Shown here piece after piece: positions 38,541 to 49,896 of a stretch of 64,000 bases of DNA. Below the pieces are notes generated by a model, which saw only the letters and a list, made by a program, of their open reading frames with translations, was not told where the DNA came from and made no database searches. Both the position numbers and the translations under genes were made by a program. Every line of letters starts with the position of its first letter. Positions within the stretch are counted from its first letter, which is position 1. Origin of the DNA: Triops longicaudatus (Eukaryota; Arthropoda; Branchiopoda; Notostraca; Triopsidae); assembly GCA_022885665.1 (NCBI GenBank), contig JAGQDJ010000024.1:1052912-1116911 (forward strand), given 5' to 3'.

Positions 38541-39395
38541 ATTTGACACTTTAGGAGGTGAGTGAGTACAAGACATAGCGTGAGTCAGGTGCAAGTGCGG
38601 AGCAAATGGACAATTTCTAAACGTACAGGAAAAAGATGTGTAACTGTACAATCAGGTGTCAATTTTCCTCCCCGTCCAGCTCCCTCTGTTTGCGAAATCC
38701 AATAACCTGAGTCATCGTTGTATGACTGATTATTAATCACCGGTTGAAAGATTTGTTGCAAAATGTTTGTAATAGGACAGTCTAATTATAGCGTTTATCA
38801 TCAGATTGACTGTTGCTTAAATTTGCTAACGCGGCGCAAAAAACAGCGGAAGCTATTTTTGTCGCATCTTGTCTTCGATCTGTTCAATACGAAGAGGGGT
38901 TTCAACATGTGTGAATTTTTTTAAGAAAAAAATGCTAAGTGGAGGAAGTGGACGTTGTAACCCATTAGAACTTGGTTAATGCAGAAAAAGAGGAGATCCT
39001 TATTTGGAACGAGAGACCGGAAATACACGGGCGATGATTGTGCAACGTATGATGGTGACGAACATCTGACTGACAAGGCCATGGGGTAAAAAACTAGATT
39101 GTCTTCTTCGATAGACATTTTGTTAAAAGAAACGTTCATTGGCTGTTTTCCACCTTTAAACGTGACTAATATGTATCCGGAGTGGTGGGTCGTTTTATTA
39201 GTATAAATGCGCTGGTGATTGTATATCAAATAGTGGGAAGGGTCGTTGCCCCGAGATCTACTCGAGTTCGTGCTGATTTAACGACAATAATTGAATTTCC
39301 AAACAGACTGAATACAGCAAAGACAGCCGATAACTACGCAGTAAGGGTTACAAGTTGACCAGCAGATATGCAACATGTAATCCTTGATCTTTCCA
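38541..39395. other. no gene recognised
   Basis: A minus-strand frame of 102 codons (38921-39229) and smaller ones are present without any motif. No repeat or RNA is seen. Confidence 0.5.
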
Positions 39396-39398
39396 GAT

Positions 39399-39480
39399 TG
39401 GCCTTAGAGTGGAGCTCTTGTGAGTACGTTGGTCCAGGATTCAAATCCGCTTTTGCGACACGTTATAGTCTTTTTTTTTT
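39399..39480 (+). other. degenerate tRNA-like Pol III motif (possible SINE head or tRNA relic)
   Basis: TGGCC, a three-base insertion, then GAGTGG (39399-39412) resembles the A box of type II tRNAs. ggattcaaatcc at 39437-39448 resembles a B box with one extra A. A T10 run at 39471-39480 could end Pol III transcription. The acceptor and T stems do not pair, so this is not a working tRNA. Spacing and order fit a tRNA-derived SINE head or a decayed tRNA gene, but chance is possible. Confidence 0.22.
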
Positions 39481-39968
39481 AAGGTTAAACTGGCATTTCC
39501 GACCACAAGACTCCACATACACGAGCATCATGTTTTCCCGAACCGGAGATGGTTTCTTGGCGTCATAATTTGAGTATTTTTCTGGAAACCACCCAGAGCT
39601 CTGGAAAGGACAAAAAAAAAAAAAATTGTGGGTGCTGAAATTAATTGGTAGGGGGGAAATTTCCAATCCGAAGTGCAATAAATTGTCAATAGATCTTTTA
39701 TCTGGTTTCGGCTATAAGTCTTGGACGAGTTCTATTGCGTTAGCTGGACGTGGGTGTGCGTTCTTATTAATGTTCGGAGGAAAAGATGGGCTCTTGGGAG
39801 TTAAAAGCCTTGTTCGGGTGCAAGCTGACCTCGTCTTGTAACACGTGAAATGGAGCAAAGTGGACCTTTTTCCCCCTTTGGCTCTATTTTTTGAATAGCT
39901 TACAACTTAATGGGCACTTGCCCTCTTGCACATCTACTTAACTTTTCTTTTCCATCCTAACTGCTGCT

Positions 39969-40295
39969 ATGTTGGAAACCCAAGCGCCCTATCATTTTTT
40001 GCTGGGACGTATTGTTGGTCAGGCACCAAGTTTCCAAAAGAACGCGTCTTTCCTGGGTAAAAGGTTACCAGTACCGGAGTGTAGTAATGGTTCAAGCCGA
40101 GCTGCTTGGCTAAGACACAGAAGAATTGGCGATGGCAGAATGATATTGGGTCGTAAATTATGCCAAGTCGTTCCCTCCTCCCAATCAAGACGGTCCAAAG
40201 AAGAAGCTCTTAGCACGGAAACACTGGTCCGCGTCTTTGGCTTTTATGGTGACAGGCCAAAGACTCCCAGAAAAGTTGGAAGATTCACGGCCTGA
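39969..40295 (+). CDS. uncharacterised basic ORF
   Basis: This is an ATG-started frame of 108 codons. The translation is arginine- and serine-rich (SSRAAWLRHRRIGDGRMILG, then SSQSRRSKEEAL) with no membrane span. Minus-strand frames of 65 and 73 codons overlap it. No promoter is recognised and no family is known to me. A second ATG frame follows 66 bases downstream in the same orientation. Confidence 0.12.
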   Translation: MLETQAPYHFLLGRIVGQAPSFQKNASFLGKRLPVPECSNGSSRAAWLRHRRIGDGRMILGRKLCQVVPSSQSRRSKEEALSTETLVRVFGFYGDRPKTPRKVGRFTA

Positions 40296-40361
40296 TTTTT
40301 GCTCTTTCCTAATTCGCGCAATCATGAATGTAAACACGAGCCGCGTTTCGGGTGATCTAAA

Positions 40362-40583
40362 ATGGATTACAGCCGCACCAAGGTCGAAAATGTTGTTTGC
40401 TTTCGTGTAAAGTTCAAGCAAAGTCAATCTTGTTTAATTGGGTTAATCAAGGCTGAAAAGAAAAGGCATGCGTCACAGAACACATTCGGAACGAAATCTT
40501 CTTGCTTACTTGACTATTTTGAAGAATTCTATAGAGCCTTTTTTGGGGTGCGCTCGTGCTGGCAATTATTACTTCTGGCTTGA
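40362..40583 (+). CDS. uncharacterised small ORF
   Basis: This is an ATG-started frame of 73 codons. The N-terminal half is basic (KVENVVCFRVKFKQSQS), and the second half is aromatic (LLDYFEEFYRAFFGVRSCW) and ends in a run of leucines. A minus-strand frame of 127 codons (40447-40830) overlaps it. No family is recognised. Confidence 0.12.
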   Translation: MDYSRTKVENVVCFRVKFKQSQSCLIGLIKAEKKRHASQNTFGTKSSCLLDYFEEFYRAFFGVRSCWQLLLLA

Positions 40584-41975
40584 AACTGGATAACGAAAGG
40601 AGATATTGCTGATTAGGGGAGGGATTAGGGAAATCAAGAAGATTTACGAAATGAGAGTTATCGTGTAACAATGGGATAGCATCAGCACCTTTGCTAATAT
40701 TGAAGTGTTTCTTTCTCTGGCGCAATAACTCACGACGCTTTCCAAGAAGCCTTGTCACTAGTGAGTCACAAAGACCTCGGCGGGACAATTGCACATGACA
40801 GAAAGCAATTAACGTTAGCAAAAAATACAAATCTCCTCCTTCCTAAATTACTCGCGCATTCGTATGGAGAAAAATACACGCCAAAGGAAGCTTGAACTAA
40901 TTTAGAGGCTTAAAAATGAGACGCCCACGACTCTAAAAACGAAATGACATTGTTTGAATCATTAAGAAAACTTTCCTGTGATTAGAAAAACGGAGGTGAT
41001 GGAGGGGTGGTGGGCGGAGCTATAGTTGTGCTGGTGATAAATAGTAGGTAAGACGATACACATCTCGTATGAAACCTTGTGAAGGAAACTTTCCAAGGGC
41101 TCCAATTTTTAGCGTCTTGGGCGTAGATTTTGGGCCAATTGAAATGGATTAATTTTGTCAAGATCAAAGAGATAGACATGATTTTTTGTGGAGGTTTCTT
41201 TCCGCGGAGAAAGCTTGATTAACTCCCTTAGTTGCTGGCCAGTTGCCTGTTATTCAGTTTGGGCAAATTTTCCTTAAGACAAGTGATTTGTTGGCACCCG
41301 ATAGAAAAAGACAGTTGTGAAAGCCACAAAAACATATTACCAAGCGGAGCCAAAGGAACCTATATAGACAGTTCTCAAGTTTTGATAAGTGGCCAACGAT
41401 TTTGAGAAGAAGGACACGAGGCTGTCACTTTTCTGTTGACTGGCATTACAAGAAACGTCATTAGGCGTGTGAGCCACGCTCGACGAATTCTCATGTGCCG
41501 GACAGTCAGTCAGCAAAAATGGATACGTGATTGTTTGGGAACTATTGACCACATTTACCATATGGTCAAAGTATGGAACATGGAAAATGACCGTTCGTTT
41601 TCCGTTAATTTTCTGTCCCCCAGTTTTAATGATCTATAGTTATTGTAAACGGCGGCCTGCGCGTATTTTTACTCAACCCTGAAGGGCGTCGTACCGTAGC
41701 ACAGACGTTCTGTTTTATCAGTTTGTAAGCCACGCATAGATGTATGTAGAAGAGAGATGAATCACAAAGGATACAACATTTTTTTTTTGTTGGTGTATAG
41801 GAACGAAATTGTAGGCAAGTTACAAGGTGAAAAGGTGTCTACGCCATAGGATTAATTACAGTATACAGCGAAAAATATGGTAGCTTTCAACACTATCGCC
41901 TTTTCGTATCACGTTATTTAAAATATCTGTGCAAAGTCTGTGCAAAGAAATGATATCCAAGCAACAAAGTAAAAA
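40584..41975. other. no gene recognised
   Basis: Short frames only. From about 41850 the sequence turns AT-rich and leads into the duplicated block. No other feature is seen. Confidence 0.5.
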
Positions 41976-42368
41976 CGAATTTATTTTCAAACAAGAAAAT
42001 ACTGCAACTGTAGAATAAATCAGGAAAATAGAAGTGACAAAAACAAAGAATTAAATGAGTTTCTCGTAGTCAGATGCCTTGTAATTGTACACAGGATACT
42101 TTTACGGTGTATTTTTACGAAGTATTTTAGGACTAGATACATTTCAACGACTTGGATGTAAATTATCGGTAACTTTGCAGTCACTCCAATAATAATGTTG
42201 CATCCGCAGAAAACAGTATTATCTATTTTTACTCGAATTTATGTGCAAACAAGAAAATACTGCAATTATAGAACAAATCAGGAAAATAGAAGTGACAAAG
42301 AATTAAATGAGTTTCTCGTAGTCAGATGCCTTGTAATTTTACACAGGATACTTTTACGGTGTATTTTT
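41976..42368 (+). repeat. direct duplication of a block of about 140 bp
   Basis: Copy 1 (41976-42116) and copy 2 (42234-42368) align over their whole length with six substitutions and one 6-base length difference (gacaaaaacaaag versus gacaaag). They are separated by 117 unrelated bases and sit in an AT-rich island. Both copies are open in the same reading frame, since the 6-base change keeps the frame. In copy 2 this frame belongs to the ORF at 42195-42401. In copy 1 it opens directly after a TAA at 41970. Five of the six substitutions change the amino acid, which argues against selection on a protein. Confidence 0.9.
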
Positions 42369-42401
42369 GAGAAAGTGGAAAGTAGTGGTGATTATAATTA
42401 A
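42195..42401 (+). CDS. small ORF spanning duplicate copy 2
   Basis: This is an ATG-started frame of 68 codons with a basic N-terminal half (RKYCNYRTNQENRSDKELNE) and a hydrophobic helix-like part (FLVVRCLVILHRILLRCIF). The same frame is open in duplicate copy 1 but lacks this ATG. No family is recognised. Because the substitutions between the copies are mostly non-synonymous, I favour chance or relaxed sequence over an active gene. Confidence 0.12.
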   Translation: MLHPQKTVLSIFTRIYVQTRKYCNYRTNQENRSDKELNEFLVVRCLVILHRILLRCIFEKVESSGDYN

Positions 42402-45400
42402 AACTGAATATCCCTCAAATGAGGCATCTTTCACAACTCTTTTTTTTTTAAAAAAAAGGTGGGTGGAACACAAAATCCTTAGAAAAGTAAGAGCAAAATT
42501 TGAAAATTACGATCTATAAGTTCATTTCTGTATAACAACTAGTTCACTACAATTTGTCGTTTATGTAATGAAAATTACAACGAAAAAAATCGAATGAAAT
42601 CGAAATAGAATTGACCCGCACCTCGTCTGTTTTCAGTACACATTTGTCTATCAATCAACGGGTTTATTTGCATCACAGGCGGATTGCGTTGTGTCTGAAC
42701 AACTTAACTTGACAAACCGGTTCAATGAGTGGTTAAGTGAAAAAAGGTCATGGTCACGGAAAGACAAGTCATAGACCTGATTTAGTGTATTACAACATCG
42801 ACTCCTTAAGGCATTAAGTTTTCGAGAAGGAGGCAAACAATAACGGAAGGTAAAATAAGCTATTTTGAAGCAAGAAATAGTTATGAGTTCACGCAAGTTT
42901 AGTAGAAGATAAATGGACTATATTTTCTTGTTAAGCGTCAAAAAAAGTTAAGCTTTACATGAAAGTTTTTTGGGTGTAAATCAGGCTTTACTCATTATTT
43001 CTTCCAACGTACTTTTTGTCGCACTTTTTGTACGACTAAAGATTGGCTAACGTTACAGTTTGTAGTGTTTCAAACGATGTGTGTATTTTCATGTGTCAGC
43101 GTAATACGTCCCTTTTTCTTATCTTATTCAAAGTGCATTACGAGATCCTTGACTCCTTTCCTGCTGTCCAAATCTCACAACGCAATGAAATATATATTTA
43201 TAACTAAGCCCAAGGTAAAGCAAAAAACTGTATATAAGAAACACATGAGAAAACCCAAGGATTTAATCCTTAGTGCGTTTTTTGCTATCGTTACCGTTCC
43301 TGGGACACAACTTGGCCTTCTATCGCACCTATATCTCTCATTTGCGAGAAACAATAACACGTACGCCATACAGGAAAAAACGTTGCCTAGGACCTGAGCA
43401 TCCTGCTTGCCAGGGAAAAACTAGCTGATGGTATACAATCAGATGCTAAAAGTGGCACTTTTGGCTTGAATTACAGCCTTTTTTGTGAAACCAAGTTTCC
43501 AGCCCAGTAATTAGAATTTATTTTTAGAACAAGGTTAGATTTGCGTGTGTAGCTTTTGTCCAGCGTTTTTGCTTTTCACTAAGACACAAGGGGAAAACCA
43601 TTTTCCCGGAAAATGCACTTTCTGATCATTTTTCTTGGACTCCATTTTCCAAACGTGTGTTGTCATGTTTCCAGTGTGGTTATACTACTTGTCGAGCTAC
43701 GAGCATAATTTGTCATGGAAAGAGAGGAAAAGGATGACACTGTTGCTAAAGTGTGGTTGACACATGCCACTAATAAGTCCTCCGAGTGTCATCTTACACA
43801 AACCCGCATTATTGCCATCGCTCCTTTTAGCCAAGTTCCAACAACCAAATACGAGTGTCCCAAATATCTCAATGAGTAAACTCCCCAAAACTGTTAGTGG
43901 AAATCTTCGAAGTACGTAGTGCAAAGCCAAATATCCGCAGTAGAAATCCATAGGGAGCTTACCATAAGTATTCCATACAAAAACGATAAATGGTGTAGAT
44001 GCACTTTGGGGGGGGTGGGGGACTGACAAACGAGGAAAGCAAAGCCATAAGAGTTGAGCTACAACGGAGAACGGAAGCTGAGGAAATAGAACTAGGGGCT
44101 TCAAAGGACTGTCTTGCTGCATTGGCATGCTTGTCGTAAGATGAGGCATTGGGATGGCGGACCACTTTGTAAAGGGGACTAGCTTAATTGTCTTTGACTT
44201 GGTTTGGGTGTTGGTGTGTGATGTGATATGATTGGTCCAAGGGTTAATGCAATCACATGTCAAGGGCGACGTGGATGCCCTGGGCTCCGGAAATGCCTCA
44301 GATGGATTATGGGGGTCCCGATCTCTCGAGTTGAGCGTGAATGTTTTCACCCTAGAATGGACTGGACTTGGCCAAGTAGAGCGAGTAGTTTTTCCTTATA
44401 TGATCGCGGCATACATTTATAATAGAGCCGAGCCATCCTCGGCTTTCACCCTTTACCAAGATTTCCCACGCTGCTTCTTAAGGAATTTATCCCCTGGCTG
44501 TTATTTAGCAATTATCATTATACATCCTCCCTCTCTTTTAACACTCGTATCTCCGTTACCGTCGCGAGGAATCCACACGCTACTCGTATATAGTTGCCTG
44601 TGCACCTTTGTGGTGCAGGAGCCTTCCAGCTTCTACAATGCACCGTAATGCTCCTTTTTTCTATCGCATTCATATACCAGACGTGTATAGCATAGGTAAT
44701 GAGAAGTCTAAGGAAATTGGCATAACAAGGCAACTTCCTTAATTTTACCTTTTTATACCATGGGATCGTCCTAAGTAGACAATGCGTTTTTTTCGAAGAT
44801 TAGTTTCCCCCTGCTGGAATGTGTGTATAGATGTGTGTATTTAACGTGAACATCCTCCCGAGTTCTCCAACAGATTAGAATAATAATAAGGCGAAACTAG
44901 ACGGGAAAATGACAAGCCGACTTGTTAAGGCAACTTCCGGTGCCTGTATAGCGTGAGTGTCATCATCAGACATCTGCATTGGCTCGCGTAATCCCTTCCC
45001 CGAGATTAAATTTAATAGGTGAGGGAAAAGTTGGCAGGACAACCTGTTTAGTATGTAAAATAGCCCGCATCTTGCCTGTTTTTTTTTTTTGAGAAGGTGT
45101 ATTAGAGATCTCATCAGAAAAGCGGTAAGAAACTGTGTGAGAACTGAAAATCGGAACCCAAGGGAGGAGCAAAACATGTTATATTTTTTTTCGTGGCCTT
45201 TTTTGAGGGAAGGAGAAAATAAAAGAGAAAAGAGGGTGTTCTATTGAAAGACGATGTCGGGAGACGGGCAGGAGCAGCTGGAATGATGAAGTGTGTAAAT
45301 TGATCTGTTGGCACCAAGATGTCTGGCTGCGGGAAGCAACAATAGGGACGAGGTTTCTAATTTGCCACCCAAGAGTGGCAAATGCTTTAAAATATTTGCA

Positions 45401-46456
45401 AATTGCGAGGCGTCGCTGTCATCTCGGTTAACTGGTACACACGTTTTTCGCGAAAAAAGGAGCACTGGGAGTTCCAACATCTGTTGTCCATTAGCATACG
45501 TTACCTACCCGCGGATGTCAAAAGTACTGGGGCTATTGTTAAAATCTTATGCTAATAGCCCATTTTGCATGCTTTGCCACCCTGCGTTTTACTTGAATTT
45601 TTCAAGCCTTTTAAAAATGTACCAAAAAGACAATGAAAAGCAAATAGTGTACTTGGCAACCAGAGAGAATGAACACGAAAACGGCTGCTTTATGAGCAGT
45701 AGGAGTGGATGCAATTACACGTTTCAGATAGACACCAACTAGTCTTCTCGCAAAAAGTGTAAACAGGCACTGCAAACATGCATTCTGATCGTTTGCATTC
45801 ACTGGTGTAAAAAAGGAAGAGGACTTTGGTACCTAGCACAGTGGGAATTAACACCTGGGAAAGATTAGAAATGCATCATCACGATAGAATAAGGTCGAGT
45901 TCCAGATTGTGAATACAGTTTGATTTTGGTCAGGATTTTTTTTTACTAGGTGGCCTTCGTTTCCTTTGAGTGGCGTTTGCTTTGGTGTCCTAATTGAGGA
46001 TAATAAGTGAAGTTTTTTATGTGTTTTTTTATGAAATGATTTTTTTGCTGGTATTACCAACTTTCCAAGCATCGATTGTGACGTACATAATGAGATTCGG
46101 TTTCCAAGGCCTCCTGAAGCTTGTACTTGATTATCGGTAGGCTGTACATGATGGAGCGTCGAATTGGTTGTAATTACAGGGGAAATTGATCATTTGAACA
46201 CTTGTTCTTTGCGTGTTGAACATAACGTATATTGGAAAGTATTACTTTTTTTTAAAGAAAGAACAAGAAAAAGTAAGTGCTTAATCTTTTTTGTGTGCTT
46301 TATGTAGTAACAAAGCGCGACATGTTTTGCACCTGTTTAACGATGCCAATCTTGCATGATCAACGAAAATTGTTAAGGGTCAGGACCGTAATTTGACGTT
46401 TCTGCGCGGCAGAATTTATTTATAGTCAGGAAGATTGATAAGACTACGTGTAAGAC
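42369..46456. other. no supported gene; contains the longest open frame
   Basis: Apart from the minus-strand frame at 43697-44350 (separate entry) there are only weak frames, such as 45308-45742 (144 codons from a TTG). A T10-A8 block near 42440-42458 can fold back. G-rich tracts occur near 44008-44021. No RNA gene is seen. Confidence 0.5.
43697..44350 (-). CDS. longest open frame in the window, uncharacterised
   Basis: The frame has 217 codons but begins at a GTG; the first ATG is about 65 codons further in, leaving roughly 150. The N-terminal half is rich in P, T, S and H. The C-terminal half carries hydrophobic stretches (SVVAQLLWLCFP and TVLGSLLIEIFGTLVFGCW) that could be membrane spans. 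No signal peptide, motif or family is recognised. It could be an exon, a decayed gene or a chance frame. Confidence 0.13.
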   Translation of the reverse strand: MKTFTLNSRDRDPHNPSEAFPEPRASTSPLTCDCINPWTNHITSHTNTQTKSKTIKLVPFTKWSAIPMPHLTTSMPMQQDSPLKPLVLFPQLPFSVVAQLLWLCFPRLSVPHPPQSASTPFIVFVWNTYGKLPMDFYCGYLALHYVLRRFPLTVLGSLLIEIFGTLVFGCWNLAKRSDGNNAGLCKMTLGGLISGMCQPHFSNSVILFLSFHDKLCS

Positions 46457-46492
46457 TATTTTCTGTTCCTGTTAACACAGGAACAGAAAATA
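46457..46492. repeat. perfect 16-bp hairpin with 4-base loop
   Basis: tattttctgttcctgt (46457-46472), loop taac, then acaggaacagaaaata (46477-46492). All 16 pairs match. On a simple equal-base estimate such a structure is not expected by chance in 64 kb. No repeat family, ORF or T run is attached. It could be the remnant of a foldback element, a small-RNA hairpin, or a template-switch product. Confidence 0.95.
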
Positions 46493-49400
46493 CGTCCTGC
46501 GACTTAAACTAGGTATGGATTCTATTTTAGAATATGAAGTAATTAGAAAAGTGGAAGTAATTGTTCATTTATGCTTTTCCGAAATTGCTTATGTACAATG
46601 ATAATTTACAATGATGACTAGTTTTCGTTCTTCGCCAGCTTTGGCACGTGTCTAATGAAGCCAGATGAGTTTAGCATACAATGGCGTTGGTTTAGATTGG
46701 TGCAAACCTATCGAAACGTGGGGCAACACTTGTGAAATAATAACAAAAGACCAATTTGTGTCTTTTTTAATTTGAACTGCAATGTTGTGACAGTTATTCA
46801 AATAAGAACTAATGGTGCAGCGTAAAACGGGAGGGCTAATGTAATTACTAAACGTCCATGTCATTTCTGTACGTGTTTATGTCCATCACCGCGCATTGTT
46901 TACAGCTGTTTAAGTAGTAAAAAACGGCTTTCAATTTCGTTCGATGAACTTTCAAAACTGGTCATATTTACAACTGTGCGGAGTGTTCATCGCTAATTCA
47001 TTTTTATATAATTTCAGACACTCAAGCAAATAAGTAAGAAACTACTAGCCGAACCACTTGTTCGGTATTGCGCAGTCAACAATGGGCATGACAACTGGAA
47101 GGATATTTATGAACGAGCTTATGGATAAGGGCCCAGTTTAAGGGAGAGTATAATTAAACGTGTGCCAAAGATTTTTTGTAGAGAATAGTTTTTTCTCCTT
47201 ACGGAAGCAAATACATGCGGCGTCTAAAACACAGTCGCATCCATTGACCCATTTAACCATTCTCCGTTGTTAGAGCTAACAGCTGTATCAAAGCTATTTG
47301 ATCGTGTGTCTGTTTCAATTTTTCTTTGTTTGTTGTCCACGTGTGGAGAGCGTTATGGTAATCGCGGAATTTCTCAAGGCCAAGTGTATTAAACGCTTTC
47401 ATGCGACAGGAGGTGAAGCAGACAAAAGTGATTATGTTTCTCCGTTGTAGACAGCGTATTGCCTACCATTAGTACTGAAAGTAATTGGTCTGCAGTTGTG
47501 TTTCATACTTATATCATTAAACCGCCATTGAACTGTGCAATAGTTACGGCTTTGAATCCCTTTTATGTATGTCGAAGTGCGTTGTATTCGTATCGCATAT
47601 TTAAGTCAAGTGTTGAGTCAACGCTATTTAAAAACGTAAACGAGGTCTGGTACCAGCTCCAAAACAAATATCGTGACGCATGGAGACGACTTTTTTTTGT
47701 GGTCTGAAATGAAGGTTAACGTGTTTTTGAAGTGCAGTCATTAAGAAAGAAAAAAAAGTGACATAGTACGTTGAGCCTCCGGAACCTTATGAAATACGAT
47801 ATATACTATTAACGGAAAATGTGTCATAGTTTGGTAAGCAATAGACCTTAGAATGAGCTCACAGTATATGATTTGCTCTGTACAGTTTCTAGTACAGGTT
47901 TTGTCCTAACAGCCAAGTACTGTAAGTACATTAGGGGAGAGTGGGGACGTTTTGGCCAATTATTAATTTTTTTTATTTTTGTAGGCCACAGCGTGCATCC
48001 GAATGGAAAACTTTTGCACCTTTGAAGACTTCAAACTTGCTGCCCTATTTTTGCGTCTGGAAGTTTTCTGTTTGGTGCTGTGGAATCGGAGATATGCTAA
48101 CTTTTCTGGGGCTTACTTTTTGACCGAAAGTGACGCATGGGGCAGTTTTGGACCTGCATGGGCCACATCCGGACTAGGCTATTTCTAGAGACATATGTCA
48201 TGAAACACGATCTTTTTATATGTAAGATCACTAGGTTACATAGGACGAAACATTTGAACAAGGAATCAAAAGTTTCTTAACAGCATTAGCCCAGAAAACA
48301 AAATCTTTGCTTGTGATTGTGCACGCATAAGAGGACAGGAATTAAAATCGAGCTTTTTGAGAGGAAAATAAAAAAAAAAACGTCTTGGGACTTTTTGAAT
48401 TGTAGGTAAATTGGGCAATAAAATAATCAATTAAATCTCGCAATTAGCCGATGTGTAAGTTTAACAAGTCGCGGTCAGTCTCTAATTATTTCAAGACTGA
48501 CAGTTCCAGCAGCTTTTTTTCCCATAATTCTACAATATATGTCTTCATAACTGAGAAGAACTGTCATTTGATACCTGCATCTCCCCTGATTTTTCCATTG
48601 TTTCACAAATGTGTGTATAATTTTAAAGCACCTTCTTAACTTTTTCCTGCGTTTTAATGGAACTTTTTAAAATATTCCACATGTATTGAACATATTAATC
48701 TGATTGTGTCAACTTTTTAGCTTGTCAGTGTGTGCTCCTGTCCAGACCTATTAATAAAACCAAAATTCTACTGTTTTTTCGTTCAGTACATATAAAACCC
48801 TACAATATATGTAATAAGAAATTTTTTTGTTATATTCAGGAAATATGCGCTATGTGAACGGAATTTTACAAAACTTCGCATTCGTTCGCATAGATTTTCG
48901 TACTTGCTAGACTTGTTCGCGTCTATTTTTACAGAACATGTTACACTGTTGGAAAAAATTTCGTAATATTAATTATTTGTCCTCGTAGCCTGTTTGCGGA
49001 ACATCTGTTGATGCGTAGAATTTTTAGATTTTATTCGCGAGAACCTACGTTAGAGTTCGAAAAGGGCTGTTGTTGTGCTATACATTTTTAGTTACACCAT
49101 GTTTTGAAGCTTCAAGCAAATTAGGAGACCAAAGCTTTTCTTTAATTATTTTGTTGGTTGCTTTTTTCCTCTGTATCCATGTGAGGGTAGACTACGGTTC
49201 GATTCCGGTATTTTAAATACCTTTTGTTGTTTGCTTCGTTGCACCTGACGAAAGAGCATTAGGTGTCGGGTGGGATTTGATTGTGAGTGAAATTGCAGAG
49301 CTATAGGGTCGTAGCACGTTATCATTAGCATGGGGTTCTTTCTTTCAAAGTTTGAACCTCCTTTTCCGCGATCCGCGGGAGCTTCCTTGCCATTCTCGAA

Positions 49401-49896
49401 AATCCATCATGTTTCCTTCCCGCATACCACTTTGGCGGGTGCATCCACTGCTGCTATGAAATTTGCAACTTGTCATGAAGCTTAGCTGCTGAAATGCTCG
49501 TAACTCTTTGGGATCTCGAGTTACAAAATGCACCTCCGTGTGCGTCTCGCTTCAAAAAGGGAATTGCCAATGCAAGTCTGGTTATTCAGTGCCTCGTATC
49601 CTTAAAGTATGTTGCCGTTTCGCCGTTTTAACTGTTCCCTCCCCGCCGGTTCGCTAACTTAACCGGAACTACTGGCCAAGCTGCAACTTCGTTTACGTAA
49701 TATTCGTCGTTGTCCTGTACACATCGCGATATAGCAAGCTGAGCTGAAAAGCAAAAGAGCAATAGCACTTGCAACTGCTACTGGGTAGTTTTTGCGTAGC
49801 TCGTTATTTACTGAGGTGTAGTCTAATGGCCACCTCTTCTCTCTGTGTACATACACTCTCATCTCAAATCGAGCTTAAAACCGTAGGTAATTTCGC
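46493..49896. other. no gene recognised; partly AT-rich
   Basis: AT-rich sequence predominates at 46540-47060 and again at 48180-49000. Frames such as 47459-47707 (82 codons) show no motif. An exact B-box-like word lies at 49196-49206 without an A box. No gene is supported. Confidence 0.5.
48180..49000. other. AT-rich island
   Basis: AT-rich, low in complexity, with the word ctacaatatatgt present twice (near 48531 and 48803). No other structure is seen. Confidence 0.5.

Noticed and set aside
45308..45742. Longest plus-strand frame, 144 codons.
   Set aside because: It starts with TTG, has no motif or promoter, and its length is expected by chance in this amount of DNA.
49196..49206. ggttcgattcc, an exact match to the tRNA B-box consensus.
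   Set aside because: No A box upstream, the T stem pairs only with a bulge, and no acceptor stem can be formed.
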